Origin: CAXTSE01 sp035554115
Lineage (GTDB): Bacteria; Actinomycetota; Actinomycetes; Actinomycetales; Microbacteriaceae
NCBI GenBank assembly: GCA_035554115.1
Contig: DATMIW010000024.1
Span: forward strand, 1 to 64,000
Reading direction: 5' to 3'
Length of the DNA: 64,000 nucleotides
Positions 45,073 to 55,288 of the stretch are shown one piece after another; within the stretch, counting starts at the first letter, position 1; the number at the start of each line of letters is the position of its first letter. The translations under genes and the position numbers were made by a program. The notes below the pieces were generated by a model. That model saw nothing but the letters and a program-made list of their open reading frames with translations. It did no database searches and was not told the origin of the DNA.

Positions 45073-46065
45073 CTAGACGGTTTCTTCTTCGTCGTAGCCG
45101 CCGTAGAAGTGCGCTCCGTCAAAGCCGGGAACGCTGTCCTTGAGCGAGAGGCCCATTTCGACGAGCTTGTCTTTGACCTCGTCCACGGACTTCTGACCGA
45201 AGTTGCGGATGTTCATGAGCTGCGTCTCCGACAGGGCGACGAGTTCACTGACCGAGTTGATTCCCTCGCGCTTGAGGCAGTTGTACGAACGGACCGACAG
45301 GTCGAGGTCTTCGATCGGCATGCTGAGTTCGCTCGACAGAACGGCGTCGACCGGCGCGGGGCCGATCTCGATGCCCTCTGCCGCGGAGTTCAGTTCGCGA
45401 GCGAGACCGAATAGCTCGACCAGGGTGCGGCCCGAGGAGGCGATCGCGTCACGCGGGGTGATCGCGGCCTTGGTCTCGACGTCGACGACCAGGCGGTCGA
45501 AGTCGGTGCGCTCACCGGCACGCGTCGCTTCGACGCGGTAGGTGACCTTGAGCACGGGCGAGTAGATCGAGTCGACCGGGATCTGACCGGCTTCGCTGAA
45601 CTCGCTGCGGTTCTGAGTAGCCGACACGTAGCCGCGGCCACGCTCGATCGTCAGTTCGAGTTCGAACTTCGCCTTGTCGTTGAGCGTCGCGATAACGAGC
45701 TCGGGGTTGTGGATCTCGACTCCGGCAGGCGCGCTGATGTCAGCGGCCGTGACCTGGCCAGCACCCTGCTTGCGCAGGTAGGCCGTGATCGGCTCGTCGT
45801 GCTCGCTCGAAACGACGAGGCCCTTCACATTGAGGACGATCTCGACGACGTCTTCTTTTACGCCGGGGATGGTGTCGAACTCGTGCTGGATGCCGTCGAT
45901 GCGGATGCTCGTAACAGCGGCTCCCGGGATCGACGAGAGCAGCGTGCGACGAAGCGAGTTGCCGAGGGTGTAGCCGAATCCGGGTTCCAGCGGTTCGATG
46001 ACGAACCGTGAACGGAATTCGGAGATGCTCTCCTCAGACAGGGTGGGACGCTGTGCAATGAGCAC
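45073..46065 (-). CDS. rpoA: RNA polymerase alpha subunit
   Basis: 330 residues from GTG 46065, with AAAGGAAA upstream. N-terminal assembly domain ([23 protein letters not shown]) and C-terminal DNA/activator-binding domain (about 250-310: [30 protein letters not shown]). In-frame codons upstream to 46107 lie in the leader. Separated from rpsK by a terminator-like structure, so it probably has its own promoter. Confidence 0.98.
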   Translation of the reverse strand: MLIAQRPTLSEESISEFRSRFVIEPLEPGFGYTLGNSLRRTLLSSIPGAAVTSIRIDGIQHEFDTIPGVKEDVVEIVLNVKGLVVSSEHDEPITAYLRKQGAGQVTAADISAPAGVEIHNPELVIATLNDKAKFELELTIERGRGYVSATQNRSEFSEAGQIPVDSIYSPVLKVTYRVEATRAGERTDFDRLVVDVETKAAITPRDAIASSGRTLVELFGLARELNSAAEGIEIGPAPVDAVLSSELSMPIEDLDLSVRSYNCLKREGINSVSELVALSETQLMNIRNFGQKSVDEVKDKLVEMGLSLKDSVPGFDGAHFYGGYDEEETV

Positions 46066-46150
46066 GTGGTTTCCTTTCGGCGAGAGTGCCCGCCATATGG
46101 CACTCACGGAAGATCAGCGGGTGGCTAGACCGCCGTTTATTGAGTTATCT

Positions 46151-46189
46151 AAAAAAAGTTGGTAGCCGAGGCTCGAGACGAGCCTCGGC
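46151..46189 (-). terminator. Intrinsic terminator between rpsK and rpoA
   Basis: On the minus strand GCCGAGGCTCG-TCT-CGAGCCTCGGC (46189-46165) followed by TACCAAC and seven T residues (46157-46151). This is the best classical terminator in the ribosomal block, yet it lies inside what is usually one operon. Confidence 0.8.
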
Positions 46190-46201
46190 GCTGGCGTCGC
46201 G

Positions 46202-46225
46202 GCGAGGGCCAGAAATGGCCCTCGC
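46202..46225 (-). other. Second hairpin in the rpsK-rpoA gap
   Basis: GCGAGGGCCA / TGGCCCTCGC, perfect 10-bp stem with a 4-base loop, 26 bases from the rpsK stop. Stacked just upstream of the intrinsic terminator; a third small hairpin GAGTGCC/GGCACTC lies nearer the rpoA start. Confidence 0.6.
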
Positions 46226-46252
46226 TCTGAAGTTCCAGCGCGCCGCGAAGGA

Positions 46253-46651
46253 CTAAACGCGACGACGCTTCGGCGGACGAACGCCGTTGTGCGCCTGGGG
46301 CGTGACGTCGTTGATCGAGCCGACCTCGAGTCCGGCCGACTGCAGCGAACGGATAGCGGTCTCGCGACCCGAACCCGGTCCCTTGACGAACACGTCGACC
46401 TTCTTCATACCGTTCTCCTGCGCCTTGCGGGCAGCAGATTCGGCGGCAAGACCGGCGGCGAACGGGGTCGATTTGCGCGAACCCTTGTAGCCGACGTCGC
46501 CACCCGATGCCCACGCGATGACCGCGCCGCTCGGGTCGGTGATCGAGACGATTGTGTTGTTGAACGTCGACTTGATGTGGGCCTGGCCCACTGCGATGTT
46601 CTTCTTTTCCTTGCGGCGAGGCTTGCGGGCCGCGGACTTCGGGGTCGCCAT
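46253..46651 (-). CDS. rpsK: 30S ribosomal protein S11
   Basis: 132 residues; [22 protein letters not shown] and [13 protein letters not shown] are family landmarks. ATG overlaps the rpsM stop by one base (TAATG). Confidence 0.98.
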   Translation of the reverse strand: MATPKSAARKPRRKEKKNIAVGQAHIKSTFNNTIVSITDPSGAVIAWASGGDVGYKGSRKSTPFAAGLAAESAARKAQENGMKKVDVFVKGPGSGRETAIRSLQSAGLEVGSINDVTPQAHNGVRPPKRRRV

Positions 46652-47031
46652 TACTTCTTGCCTGCCTTCTTCTTGCCCGCGACGGTGCGCTTCGGGCCCT
46701 TGCGAGTACGTGCGTTGGTCTTGGTGCGCTGACCGCGCACGGGCAGTCCGCGACGGTGGCGGATGCCCTCGTAGGAACCAATCTCGACCTTGCGGCGAAT
46801 GTCGGCCTGCACCTCACGGCGCAGGTCACCCTCCACCTTGTAGGTGCCTTCAATGAAGTCGCGAAGGGCGACGAGCTGGTCGTCGCTCAGATCCTTCACG
46901 CGAATGTCACCGGAGATCCCGGTTTCTTTCAGCGTGGCGAGGGCGCGCGTGCGGCCCACACCGTAGATGTACGTCAGTGCGACCTCAACGCGCTTATCGC
47001 GCGGGATGTCGACGCCTGCGAGACGTGCCAT
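46651..47031 (-). CDS. rpsM: 30S ribosomal protein S13
   Basis: 126 residues from ATG 47031 ([24 protein letters not shown]) preceded by AGGAG. The tail [18 protein letters not shown] is typical. Longer in-frame reading upstream is leader. Confidence 0.98.
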   Translation of the reverse strand: MARLAGVDIPRDKRVEVALTYIYGVGRTRALATLKETGISGDIRVKDLSDDQLVALRDFIEGTYKVEGDLRREVQADIRRKVEIGSYEGIRHRRGLPVRGQRTKTNARTRKGPKRTVAGKKKAGKK

Positions 47032-47163
47032 GGTGGCTTCTCCTGGGAGTGAGTTGGAGGTGTGGTGCAGCACCGGTGCCCGAGCCTCCAAGCCCGAGGT
47101 GTCCCCCGCCGAAGCAGGTTCTGGTGCTGCGATCTAGATATTCAGTTGTCGTGCTGCGGAGCC

Positions 47164-47280
47164 CTAGCCCTGGCGCTGTTTGTGACGCGGGTTGGACTTG
47201 CAGATGACCATGACGACGCCGTTGCGACGAATCACCTTGCAGTGATCGCAGATCGGCTTGACGCTGGGGTTGACCTTCAT
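47164..47280 (-). CDS. rpmJ: 50S ribosomal protein L36
   Basis: 38 residues, ATG 47280 to TAG. Starts [14 protein letters not shown] and has the zinc-ribbon ligands C11, C14, C27 and H33 (the Zn-binding form). Lies in its usual place between infA and rpsM. Confidence 0.96.
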   Translation of the reverse strand: MKVNPSVKPICDHCKVIRRNGVVMVICKSNPRHKQRQG

Positions 47281-47314
47281 TGTTTTCTTCTCTCGCTGTC
47301 TTCGTACCTAACCC

Positions 47315-47341
47315 GTGACTTCAACAAGCTCAATCACCGGG
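47315..47341. repeat. Dispersed repeat, TTCAACAAGCTCAA variant
   Basis: GTGACTTCAACAAGCTCAAT followed by CACCGGG, with GTGA/TCAC ends, between infA and rpmJ. Related to the TCGACAGGCTCGA copies but more diverged. Confidence 0.45.
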
Positions 47342-47361
47342 CGGCCGTTACTTTCCAGCTG

Positions 47362-47583
47362 CTACTTGTATCGGTAAACGATCCGGCCACGGGTCAGGTC
47401 GTACGGGCTCAGCTCCACGATCACGCGGTCCTCGGGGAGGATCCGGATGTAGTGCTGGCGCATCTTTCCCGAGATGTGCGCGAGAACCTTGTGTCCGTTG
47501 GTCAGCTCAACGCGGAACATTGCGTTGGGCAGAGCCTCGACCACAGATCCTTCGATCTCGATGACGCCGTCTTTTTTGGCCAT
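47362..47583 (-). CDS. infA: Translation initiation factor IF-1
   Basis: 73 residues, S1-like OB fold: [24 protein letters not shown] and RGRIVYRYK. Preceded by its own promoter and a leader hairpin. The methionine aminopeptidase gene often found just upstream is not here. Confidence 0.98.
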   Translation of the reverse strand: MAKKDGVIEIEGSVVEALPNAMFRVELTNGHKVLAHISGKMRQHYIRILPEDRVIVELSPYDLTRGRIVYRYK

Positions 47584-47657
47584 ACCTTCTTTAATCGCTC
47601 ACGTCAGTAGTAACTGGTCTTGCGGGGATTGGCGCCTCGGGCTGAAAACTCCACGAA

Positions 47658-47676
47658 GGCACGCAGATAGCGTGCC
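47658..47676 (-). promoter_or_regulatory. Hairpin in the infA leader
   Basis: GGCACGC-5-GCGTGCC, perfect 7-bp stem, about 20 bases after the predicted infA transcription start and 75 before the start codon. Confidence 0.45.
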
Positions 47677-47693
47677 CAAAGCACCAAAGATCG

Positions 47694-47723
47694 AGCTTAC
47701 GCCATGAGGTAACGGTTCACCAA
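47694..47723 (-). promoter_or_regulatory. Promoter upstream of infA
   Basis: Minus-strand -35 TTGGTG (47723-47718), 18-base spacer, -10 TAAGCT (47699-47694), in the 172-base gap after adk. Would start transcription of infA-rpmJ-rpsM-rpsK. Confidence 0.55.
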
Positions 47724-47755
47724 GTCGACGGAGTGGATCAGGGCAGTCGGCAGGA

Positions 47756-48352
47756 TCAAGCGGCTGGCTCGATCAGGCCGCGCTCCCGGAGCGCTGCGAA
47801 GATGCGCTGCGTCACGTCGTCGACCTCGCCGAGGCCATCGACCTCGATAAGCAGACCCTGCTGGCCGAACATCGCGAGCAGAGGATCCGTCTCACGTTGG
47901 TAAACCTCCTGGCGGTGACGGATCGCCTCTTCCGAGTCGTCAACGCGACCCTGCTCGACGGCGCGCTGGCGCAGCCGGCGCACGATCTCGTCTTCATCCG
48001 CCACCAATCGGATAACGCCATCGAGGGCATGACCCCGTGCGGCGAGCAACTCGGACAGGTACCGCACCTGATCGGTTGTCCGCGGGTACCCGTCGAGCAG
48101 GAATCCTCCTGCGGCATCGGCATCATTGAGACGACTCGTAACAAGTTCATTGGTCAGCTCGTCGGGAACGTAGTCCCCCGCGTCGACAATCGCTTTGACG
48201 CGCTTGCCCAGCTCTGTCTCGTTGGCAATATTCGCGCGGAAAATGTCGCCGGTCGAGATCGTCGGAATTCCGAGGCGGTCGCAGATGCGCGCCGCTTGGG
48301 TGCCCTTGCCGGCTCCCGGAGGACCGACAATGAGCAGTCGTCCGCCGGTCAC
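47756..48352 (-). CDS. adk: Adenylate kinase
   Basis: 198 residues. P-loop [20 protein letters not shown]-site [11 protein letters not shown], lid-less short form (no zinc lid) with [16 protein letters not shown] start overlaps the secY stop by 4 bases. Confidence 0.98.
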   Translation of the reverse strand: MTGGRLLIVGPPGAGKGTQAARICDRLGIPTISTGDIFRANIANETELGKRVKAIVDAGDYVPDELTNELVTSRLNDADAAGGFLLDGYPRTTDQVRYLSELLAARGHALDGVIRLVADEDEIVRRLRQRAVEQGRVDDSEEAIRHRQEVYQRETDPLLAMFGQQGLLIEVDGLGEVDDVTQRIFAALRERGLIEPAA

Positions 48353-49674
48353 CGGAGGAGGCCCTCGTAGTGCCGCTGCTGAAGCTGCGAGTCGATCTGC
48401 TTGACGGTCTCAAGACCGACACCGACCATGATCAGGATGCTCGTGCCGCCGAATGGGAAGTTCTGGTTGGCCCCGATCGCCACAAGTGCGATAAGCGGGA
48501 TCAGCGCCACAAGACCCAGGTAAATCGAGCCGGGCAGCGTTACCCGTGTGAGGACATAGTCGAGGTATTCGGCAGTGGGGCGCCCGGCGCGAATGCCGGG
48601 GATGAAGCCGCCGTACTTCTTCATGTTGTCGGCCACCTCATCCGGGTTGAAGGTGATCGCGACGTAGAAATACGTGAATCCCACGATGAGCAGGAAGTAG
48701 AGCGCCATGTAGAGCGGGTGGTCACCGCGCGTCAGGTAGTCGGTGATGAACTGCACCCACCCCGGGGCGACTTGAGTGGAGCCTTGGGCGGGCTGATTGA
48801 ACTGCGCGATCAGCGACGGCAGGTACAGCAACGACGACGCGAAGATCACGGGCACAACACCGGCCATGTTGACCTTGATCGGAATGTAGGTGTTGTTGCC
48901 CCCGTAGGTGCGACGACCGACCATGCGCTTCGCATACTGCACCGGAATACGCCGCTGCGATTGCTCGACGAAGATGACGGCGCCCATGATCAGAATGCCG
49001 ATCCCAATCACGGCGATGAGGATCTCGAGGCCGCGCTCGGTGAGGATCTGACCGAGCGAGTTCGGGAACTGGGCGGCGATCGAGGTGAAGATCAGGATCG
49101 ACATACCGTTGCCTACACCGCGCTCGGTGATGAGCTCACCCATCCACATGATGACGCCGGTGCCGGCAGTCATCGTGATAACCATGAGCAGGATCGCGTA
49201 CCAGGCATCATTCGAGATGAGCTCGCCACAGGCCCCGGTGCTGGAGCCGAAGAGCTGACCGCTGCGAGCGACGGTGATGAGCGTCGTCGACTGCAAGACG
49301 GCGAGGGCGATTGTGAGGTACCGGGTGTACTGCGTCAGCTTCGACTGGCCAGACTGACCCTCTTTATAGAGAGCTTCGAAGCGAGGGATCACCACGCGCA
49401 GCAACTGCACGATGATCGACGCCGTGATGTAGGGCATGATGCCCAACGCGAAAACGGACAGCTTGAGCAGAGCGCCACCGCTGAACAGATTGACGAGGTC
49501 GTACAGGCCGCCGGCGTTGGCGTTCTGCGCGAGGCAGTCCTGCACATTACCGTATGCCACGAATGGCGCAGGCAGGAACGACCCCAGTCGGAAGAGGGCG
49601 ATGATGCCGAGCGTGAAACCGATTTTCTTACGAAGATCGGGTGTGCGGAAGATCCGCGCTACCGCGCTGAACAC
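48349..49674 (-). CDS. secY: Preprotein translocase subunit SecY
   Basis: 441 residues, ten membrane helices forming the Sec channel. Landmarks: [27 protein letters not shown] at the N-terminus, [15 protein letters not shown] (plug/TM2 region) and [28 protein letters not shown]. Follows rplO after a 98-base gap with a strong hairpin. Confidence 0.98.
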   Translation of the reverse strand: MFSAVARIFRTPDLRKKIGFTLGIIALFRLGSFLPAPFVAYGNVQDCLAQNANAGGLYDLVNLFSGGALLKLSVFALGIMPYITASIIVQLLRVVIPRFEALYKEGQSGQSKLTQYTRYLTIALAVLQSTTLITVARSGQLFGSSTGACGELISNDAWYAILLMVITMTAGTGVIMWMGELITERGVGNGMSILIFTSIAAQFPNSLGQILTERGLEILIAVIGIGILIMGAVIFVEQSQRRIPVQYAKRMVGRRTYGGNNTYIPIKVNMAGVVPVIFASSLLYLPSLIAQFNQPAQGSTQVAPGWVQFITDYLTRGDHPLYMALYFLLIVGFTYFYVAITFNPDEVADNMKKYGGFIPGIRAGRPTAEYLDYVLTRVTLPGSIYLGLVALIPLIALVAIGANQNFPFGGTSILIMVGVGLETVKQIDSQLQQRHYEGLLR

Positions 49675-49724
49675 GTGCCCTCCCGGAGGATCAAAGGATG
49701 CGACGGTCCGGGTGGACCGGCGGT

Positions 49725-49761
49725 GTGGCGGCCCCTGTTCCCGAAGGAACTACGGGGCCAC
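49725..49761 (-). other. Strong hairpin in the rplO-secY gap
   Basis: GTGGC..CCCC / GGGGCCAC stem with an inner GTTCC-TTCG-GGAAC (minus strand) UUCG-type tetraloop. No T tract; may tune secY expression or protect mRNA ends. Confidence 0.5.
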
Positions 49762-49772
49762 CATCCCGATGG

Positions 49773-50513
49773 CTACTTGACGGAGCCGCCGGCGGCGACG
49801 ATCTTCTGCTCAGCTGAGCTCGAGACCTTGTCGACCGCAACGTTCAGCTTAACGGCAATGTCGCCGGCTCCGAGCACCTTGACCTTTTCGTTCTTGCGCA
49901 CGGCACCCTTGGCCACGAGGTCATCGATTGTGACCTCGCCACCCTTCGGGTACAGGTCGGCAAGCTTCTCAAGGTTGACGACCTGGTACTCCACGCGGAA
50001 CGGGTTCTTGAAACCGCGCAGCTTCGGGGCACGCATGATCGAGTTCAGGTTTCCGCCCTCGAGCCCGACGCGCACCGAATAGCGCGCCTTCGTGCCCTTG
50101 GTTCCGCGGCCCGCGGTCTTACCCTTCGAGCCCTCACCGCGTCCGACGCGAGTCTTGGCCTTCTTCGCACCGGCAGCAGGGCGCAGGTGGTGCGCTTTGA
50201 GAATCTGCGGGCGCGCTTCGGCAGCCGGAGCAGCCTTCTTCGCGGCGGGCTTCTTCTCGGTTGCCTTGGCGGGCGCCTTCTCGGCCGAGCTCGACTTCTC
50301 AGCCGTCGAGGCAGCGGCTTTGGCGGCCGGCTTCTCGGCAGCGGCCTTCGCGGGTGCAGCCTTCTCGGCAGCAGCCTTTGCGGTGGTGGCCTTAGCCGGT
50401 GCAGCCTTCGCGGGGGCGGCCTTGGCCGCAGCCGTCGGGGCAGCTGCCTTATCGGCGGCATCCTTCTTGGGAGCGGCAGCCTTCGGAGCTGCTGCCTTCT
50501 TCTCTTCAGCCAT
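49773..50513 (-). CDS. rplO: 50S ribosomal protein L15 with long Ala/Lys-rich N-terminal tail
   Basis: 246 residues against the usual 145-155. Residues 1-100 are almost only Ala, Lys, Pro, Thr and Glu ([20 protein letters not shown] and repeats of APAKA), like histone H1 or the tail of mycobacterial HupB. The normal L15 starts at [20 protein letters not shown] near residue 104. No internal start codon lies near that junction, and the tail is in frame with an ATG that overlaps the rpmD stop, so it appears real. Confidence 0.95.
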   Translation of the reverse strand: MAEEKKAAAPKAAAPKKDAADKAAAPTAAAKAAPAKAAPAKATTAKAAAEKAAPAKAAAEKPAAKAAASTAEKSSSAEKAPAKATEKKPAAKKAAPAAEARPQILKAHHLRPAAGAKKAKTRVGRGEGSKGKTAGRGTKGTKARYSVRVGLEGGNLNSIMRAPKLRGFKNPFRVEYQVVNLEKLADLYPKGGEVTIDDLVAKGAVRKNEKVKVLGAGDIAVKLNVAVDKVSSSAEQKIVAAGGSVK

Positions 50514-50698
50514 TAGTCAATCTCCTCGACCTTGACGAGGTGCGCGACGGTGTTCACGTAGCCGCGGTTCTGAGCGTTGTCTTCACGCACGACGGAGTCG
50601 CCGATGCGCTTCAGTCCGAGGCTGCGCAGCGTGTCACGCTGGTTCTGCTTCTCGCTGATTTTGGACTTGATCTGGGTCACCTTGAGACGCGCGGCCAT
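50513..50698 (-). CDS. rpmD: 50S ribosomal protein L30
   Basis: 61 residues: [20 protein letters not shown], then [13 protein letters not shown]. Overlaps rpsE and rplO by one base on each side (TAATG). Confidence 0.97.
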   Translation of the reverse strand: MAARLKVTQIKSKISEKQNQRDTLRSLGLKRIGDSVVREDNAQNRGYVNTVAHLVKVEEID

Positions 50699-51492
50699 TA
50701 GGCACCTGCCTTTGCTGTCGCGGCGGCGAGGGCGTCGGCCTCGGCGCGAATGAGGCGCTCGGGTGCGACGTCTTCAAACGCCAGCCCGCGACGGGCGGCA
50801 ACGGCACGCGGCTCTTCGAGCTGCTTGAGCGCCGCGACAGTCGCGTGGACGATGTTGATCGTGTTCGACGAGCCGAGCGACTTGCTCAGAACATCGTGGA
50901 TGCCAGCACATTCGAGGACGGCGCGCACCGGACCACCGGCGATAACACCGGTACCGGCAGCAGCCGGACGCAGCAGAACAACGCCCGCTGCAGCCTCACC
51001 CTGAACGGGATGCGGGATCGTCTTGGCAGAGCGCGGAACGCGGAAGAAGTTCTTCTTCGCCTCTTCGACGCCCTTCGAGATCGCGAGGGGAACCTCACGA
51101 GCCTTGCCGTAGCCGACGCCCACGAGACCGTTACCGTCACCCACGACGACGAGCGCCGTGAAGCTGAAGCGACGGCCGCCCTTGACGACCTTCGACACGC
51201 GGTTGATGGTCACGACGCGCTCGAGGAACTGGCTGTCTTCGCGGGCCCCACGGGATCCGCCACGGTCATTGCGCGGGCTGCGCTCGCGGCTGCCGCGGCG
51301 CGCCTCGCGCTCGTTCGACGGAGCGGTGCCTGCGGCGGTCTCGACGACCTGACCTTCGGCAATGGGAACCTCGGCAGCTGCAACCTCGGCCGCTGTGGTC
51401 TCGGTCGTGCTGGTCTCTTCGGACGTCACGTCCTGCTCCTTGTTGTTGTCGGCGCCTTCAGGCGCGCTCGAGGACACTGCGTTGTCGCTCAC
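50698..51492 (-). CDS. rpsE: 30S ribosomal protein S5 with acidic N-terminal tail
   Basis: 264 residues. The S5 core starts near residue 88 ([20 protein letters not shown]) and includes [13 protein letters not shown] and the C-terminal [10 protein letters not shown]. The first 85 residues are Thr/Glu/Ala-rich and then an Arg/Gly/Ser stretch ([18 protein letters not shown]). Long N-terminal tails occur in some actinobacterial S5 proteins. ATGA overlap with rplR. Confidence 0.96.
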   Translation of the reverse strand: MSDNAVSSSAPEGADNNKEQDVTSEETSTTETTAAEVAAAEVPIAEGQVVETAAGTAPSNEREARRGSRERSPRNDRGGSRGAREDSQFLERVVTINRVSKVVKGGRRFSFTALVVVGDGNGLVGVGYGKAREVPLAISKGVEEAKKNFFRVPRSAKTIPHPVQGEAAAGVVLLRPAAAGTGVIAGGPVRAVLECAGIHDVLSKSLGSSNTINIVHATVAALKQLEEPRAVAARRGLAFEDVAPERLIRAEADALAAATAKAGA

Positions 51493-51863
51493 AGGCTCAA
51501 CCCTCCTTCGCGGGCGCCTTCGGCGATCGCGGCGACGCGCCCGGCGAACCGGTTGCCTCCGCGGTCGAAGACGACAGCGTCGACACCGGCCTGCTTGGCG
51601 CGCTCGGCGACGAGCTCGCCCACCTTTTTGGCTTTGGCGGTCTTGTCACCGTCGAAGCTGCGCAGGTCGGCCTCAAGTGTCGAAGCCGACGCCACGGTGT
51701 GACCCTTGGTGTCGTCGACGACCTGCACGAAGACGTGACGGGCCGAACGGGTGACGACCAGACGCGGCCGCTCGCTGGATCCCGATATGCGCTTGCGCAA
51801 ACGGGCGTGACGACGTGCACGCTGCGCGGACTTGCTTGCCGCGCTCTTAACGATTCGTGCCAT
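51489..51863 (-). CDS. rplR: 50S ribosomal protein L18
   Basis: 124 residues; [21 protein letters not shown] and [18 protein letters not shown] are typical. Starts 2 bases after rplF. Confidence 0.98.
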   Translation of the reverse strand: MARIVKSAASKSAQRARRHARLRKRISGSSERPRLVVTRSARHVFVQVVDDTKGHTVASASTLEADLRSFDGDKTAKAKKVGELVAERAKQAGVDAVVFDRGGNRFAGRVAAIAEGAREGGLSL

Positions 51864-51865
51864 GG

Positions 51866-52402
51866 CTACTTACCACTCTTTCCGGCCTTGCGGCGTACGA
51901 CCTCGCCCGCGTACCGCACACCCTTGCCCTTATAAGGCTCGGGCTTACGCAGCTTGCGGATGTTCGCGGCGACCTCACCGACGGCCTGCTTGTCGATGCC
52001 GGTCACGGTCAGCTTGTTGTTGCCCTCGACCACGAAGGAGATGCCTGCCGGCGGGTCGACGGTTATCGAGTGCGAGTACCCGAGGGCGAACTCGACGCTC
52101 GAACCCTTCGCCGCCACGCGATAACCGGTGCCGACGACCTCGAGGCCCTTGGAGTAGCCCTCGGTGACGCCCACGATCTGGTTGGCGATGAGCGTGCGAG
52201 TCAGGCCGTGCAGCGAACGCGAAGCGCGCTCGTCGTCGGGACGGGTGACAAGCACCTGACCCTCTTCGAGCGACACCTGGATCGGCTCTTTGACGGTGAG
52301 CGCAAGCTCACCCTTCGGGCCCTTGACGGTGACGGACTGGCCGTCGATGGTTACGGTGACGGCGCCAGGCACGTCAATAGGGAGGCGTCCGATACGAGAC
52401 AT
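51866..52402 (-). CDS. rplF: 50S ribosomal protein L6
   Basis: 178 residues, two repeated RNA-binding folds: [20 protein letters not shown] at the start and the conserved [16 protein letters not shown] near the end. 6 bases after rpsH. Confidence 0.98.
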   Translation of the reverse strand: MSRIGRLPIDVPGAVTVTIDGQSVTVKGPKGELALTVKEPIQVSLEEGQVLVTRPDDERASRSLHGLTRTLIANQIVGVTEGYSKGLEVVGTGYRVAAKGSSVEFALGYSHSITVDPPAGISFVVEGNNKLTVTGIDKQAVGEVAANIRKLRKPEPYKGKGVRYAGEVVRRKAGKSGK

Positions 52403-52408
52403 CTCAGG

Positions 52409-52807
52409 TCACCACACGTAGGCGAGGACTTCCCCGCCAACGCCCTTCTTGTTGGCTTCGCGGTCCGTGAGGAGCCCCGAAGAGGTGGACAGGATGGCAA
52501 CGCCGAGGCCGCCGAGCACGTGCGGGATCTCGGAGGACTTTGCGTAGACGCGCAGACCCGGCTTCGAGACGCGCTTGATGCCGGCAATCGACCGCTCGCG
52601 GTTCGGGCCGTACTTCAGGTCGATCGTCAGAGTCGTTCCGACGCGAGCGTCTTCGACCTTCCACGCCGCGATGTATCCCTCTTTTTTGAGGATCTCGGCA
52701 ATGTGGGTCTTGAGCTTGCTGTTCGGCAGCGAAACCGTGTCGTGGTACGCACGGTTCGCGTTGCGCAGACGGGTCAGCATGTCAGCGACCGGGTCTGTCA
52801 TCGTCAT
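52409..52807 (-). CDS. rpsH: 30S ribosomal protein S8
   Basis: 132 residues: [21 protein letters not shown] and the C-terminal [20 protein letters not shown]. Preceded by an 80-base gap after rplE where rpsN is usually found; no S14 reading frame is there. Confidence 0.98.
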   Translation of the reverse strand: MTMTDPVADMLTRLRNANRAYHDTVSLPNSKLKTHIAEILKKEGYIAAWKVEDARVGTTLTIDLKYGPNRERSIAGIKRVSKPGLRVYAKSSEIPHVLGGLGVAILSTSSGLLTDREANKKGVGGEVLAYVW

Positions 52808-52887
52808 ATCTTGGTTTCCTTTATCTCAACCGGTTTCGACATCCGACGCCCTTGTGGACTGTCTCGGAGCCGACCTAGATGGGTGGG

Positions 52888-53478
52888 TTACTTCTGGCTG
52901 TCGTCGGACTGGAAGGGGAAGCCGAGCTCGCGCAGCAGGGCGCGACCTTCGTCATCCGTCTTCGCCGTCGTGACGACCGTGATGTCGAATCCGCGGACGC
53001 GGTCGATCTTGTCCTGGTCGATCTCGTGGAACACGCTCTGTTCTGCAAGACCGAAGGTGTAGTTGCCGTTGCCGTCGAACTGCTTGGGGCTCAGACCGCG
53101 GAAGTCACGGATGCGCGGAAGGGCAAGCGACAGCAGGCGGTCGAGGAACTCCCAGGCCCGGTCGCCACGCAGCGTGACGTGGGCACCGATCGGCATGCCT
53201 TCGCGCAGCTTGAACTGTGCGATCGACTTGCGTGCCTTCGTGACCTGCGGCTTCTGACCGGTGATCTGTGTGAGGTCCTTGACGGCTCCCTCGATCACCT
53301 TCGAGTCGCGTGCAGCTTCACCGACACCGGTGTTGACGACAATCTTGACGAGACCCGGCACCTGGTGCGGGTTCGTGAAGCCGAACTGCTCGGTGAGATT
53401 CTTGGTGATCTCGGAGCGGTACTTCTGCTTCAGGCGCGGCAGGGTTTTGCCTGTTGGCGCGGCAGTTGCGGTGGCCAT
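52888..53478 (-). CDS. rplE: 50S ribosomal protein L5
   Basis: 196 residues; [20 protein letters not shown] and [20 protein letters not shown] identify L5. N-terminal Ala/Thr-rich stretch of about 15 residues precedes the core. Overlaps rplX by one base. Confidence 0.98.
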   Translation of the reverse strand: MATATAAPTGKTLPRLKQKYRSEITKNLTEQFGFTNPHQVPGLVKIVVNTGVGEAARDSKVIEGAVKDLTQITGQKPQVTKARKSIAQFKLREGMPIGAHVTLRGDRAWEFLDRLLSLALPRIRDFRGLSPKQFDGNGNYTFGLAEQSVFHEIDQDKIDRVRGFDITVVTTAKTDDEGRALLRELGFPFQSDDSQK

Positions 53479-53837
53479 TAGAACTTCTCTCCGGACTTCT
53501 TCGCGTAACGAACGCGAACGGTCTTCTTGACGCCGTCTTTCTCAACGACCTCTTCTGTGAATCCGACGCGGGTCGGCTTCTTGGTCTTCGGGTCGACGAG
53601 CTGAACGTTGGAAATGTGGATCGGGGCCTCGTGAGTCTCAACGCCGCCGGTCTTGGTGCCGCGCTGGGTCTGGCCGACCTTCACATGCTTCGTCACGAAG
53701 TTGATGCCTTCGACCAGGATGCGGTTCTTTTCGACCTGGATCTCGATGACCTTGCCCTGCTTGCCGCGGTCTCCGCCGCGTGCCTGGCTCGGGCCGGTGA
53801 TGACCTGCACGAGGTCACCCTTCTTGATGTTCGCCAT
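53478..53837 (-). CDS. rplX: 50S ribosomal protein L24
   Basis: 119 residues; KOW motif [21 protein letters not shown] at the N-terminus, then [17 protein letters not shown]. Confidence 0.97.
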   Translation of the reverse strand: MANIKKGDLVQVITGPSQARGGDRGKQGKVIEIQVEKNRILVEGINFVTKHVKVGQTQRGTKTGGVETHEAPIHISNVQLVDPKTKKPTRVGFTEEVVEKDGVKKTVRVRYAKKSGEKF

Positions 53838-53838
53838 A

Positions 53839-54207
53839 TTAAATGACCTCCGGGGCCAGCGAGATGATCTTCATGAACTTCTTGTCGCGAAGCTCACGGC
53901 CGACCGGACCGAAGATGCGGGTACCACGGGGGTCTCCGTCAGCCTTCAGGATCACAGCGGCGTTCTCGTCGAACTTGATGTAGGACCCGTCGGAACGACG
54001 CGTCTCTTTCTTGGTGCGGACGATGACCGCCTTGACGACATCACCCTTCTTGACGTTTCCGCCGGGGATTGCGTCCTTGACGGTCGCGACAATCACGTCA
54101 CCGAGTCCGGCGTAGCGACGGCCGGAGCCACCGAGAACCCGGATGGTGAGGAGCTCTTTGGCTCCCGTGTTGTCCGCAACCTTGACGCGGGATTCTTGCT
54201 GCAGCAT
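53839..54207 (-). CDS. rplN: 50S ribosomal protein L14
   Basis: 122 residues: [20 protein letters not shown] start and [19 protein letters not shown] near the C-terminus. Confidence 0.98.
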   Translation of the reverse strand: MLQQESRVKVADNTGAKELLTIRVLGGSGRRYAGLGDVIVATVKDAIPGGNVKKGDVVKAVIVRTKKETRRSDGSYIKFDENAAVILKADGDPRGTRIFGPVGRELRDKKFMKIISLAPEVI

Positions 54208-54210
54208 GGC

Positions 54211-54531
54211 TTACTTCGCCTTCTCGGTGATTTCGACCAGGCGCCAGCGCTTCGACGCCGACAGCGGCCGGGTCTCGGAGATGAGTACAAAGTCGCCGAT
54301 GCCGGCGCTGTTCGTCTCGTCATGCGCCTTGACCTTGGAGGTACGGCGAATGACCTTGCCGTACAGCGGGTGCTTCACGCGGTCTTCGACCTCGACGACG
54401 ATGGTCTTGTCCATCTTGTCGCTCGTGACATAGCCGCGACGCACCTTGCGGTAGCCGCGAGCGGCCTCGTCGCGAACGTCGTGGGCGGAGTGCTCGTGAC
54501 CCGAGTCAGCCTTCTCAGTGACCTTCGCCAT
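54211..54531 (-). CDS. rpsQ: 30S ribosomal protein S17
   Basis: 106 residues. S17 OB fold from about residue 28 ([20 protein letters not shown]) to SKRWRLVEI; about 25 extra N-terminal residues are His/Asp/Glu-rich. One-base overlap with rpmC. Confidence 0.97.
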   Translation of the reverse strand: MAKVTEKADSGHEHSAHDVRDEAARGYRKVRRGYVTSDKMDKTIVVEVEDRVKHPLYGKVIRRTSKVKAHDETNSAGIGDFVLISETRPLSASKRWRLVEITEKAK

Positions 54532-54866
54532 TATTTGCTCGCCTCCTCAGCGGTGTCAGCCTCGGCGGCAGGCGCCTCAGTCGTAGTTTCGGTGGTCGAG
54601 GCCTTGGCTGCCTTCTTTTTGGCAGGCGCTTCCGTCACGGTGGGCGTGGCACGAATGCCCAGCTCCCGCTCGCGAATGACCGTGTAGATGCGAGCGATGT
54701 CGCGCTTCACGGCGCGCAGGCGGCCGTGGCTTTCGAGCTGACCGGTGGCCGACTGGAAGCGCAGGTTGAACAGCTCTTCTTTGGCCTTCTTCAGCTCGTC
54801 GACGAGACGGTCGTTCTCATAGGTGTCGAGCTCGATAGGTGCGAGCTCTTTCGATCCAATAGCCAT
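54531..54866 (-). CDS. rpmC: 50S ribosomal protein L29 with C-terminal extension
   Basis: 111 residues from ATG 54866 against the usual 65-75. Core [20 protein letters not shown] and [18 protein letters not shown], then about 35 Ala/Thr/Glu-rich residues. Its ATG overlaps the rplP stop. Confidence 0.96.
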   Translation of the reverse strand: MAIGSKELAPIELDTYENDRLVDELKKAKEELFNLRFQSATGQLESHGRLRAVKRDIARIYTVIRERELGIRATPTVTEAPAKKKAAKASTTETTTEAPAAEADTAEEASK

Positions 54867-55285
54867 TACGCGTCGCCCTCCTCGCGCTTGATGATGCGTG
54901 CCTTCAGGGGCAGTTTGTGGATGGCGCGGGTGAGTGCCTCGCGGGCGAGAGTCTCGTCGACTCCGGCAACCTCGAAGAGCACACGGCCCGGCTTGATGTT
55001 GGCAATCCACCATTCCGGCGAACCCTTACCGGAACCCATGCGGGTTTCGGCAGGCTTCTTGGTGAGCGGACGGTCCGGGTAGATGTTGATCCAGACCTTT
55101 CCGCCACGCTTGATGTGACGGGTCATGGCGATACGTGCCGACTCGATCTGGCGGTTGGTGACATACGCAGGCGTCAAAGCCTGGATGCCGAACTCGCCGA
55201 ACGAGACCGTCGTGCCACCAGTCGCCTGGCCACTGCGGCCGGGGTGGTGCTGCTTGCGGTGCTTGACCTTACGGGGAATCAACAT
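54866..55285 (-). CDS. rplP: 50S ribosomal protein L16
   Basis: 139 residues: [19 protein letters not shown] and [19 protein letters not shown] are diagnostic. Confidence 0.98.
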   Translation of the reverse strand: MLIPRKVKHRKQHHPGRSGQATGGTTVSFGEFGIQALTPAYVTNRQIESARIAMTRHIKRGGKVWINIYPDRPLTKKPAETRMGSGKGSPEWWIANIKPGRVLFEVAGVDETLAREALTRAIHKLPLKARIIKREEGDA

Positions 55286-55288
55286 GGT

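Noticed and set aside
46063..46107. Upstream in-frame start for rpoA adding 14 residues
   Set aside because: The family N-terminus (LIAQRPTL) starts at the GTG at 46065, which has AAAGGAAA upstream; the extra codons lie over a leader hairpin.
48370..50082. A plus-strand open frame of 570 codons opposite secY and rplO
   Set aside because: Lies wholly over conserved secY/rplO on the other strand; no signal of its own.
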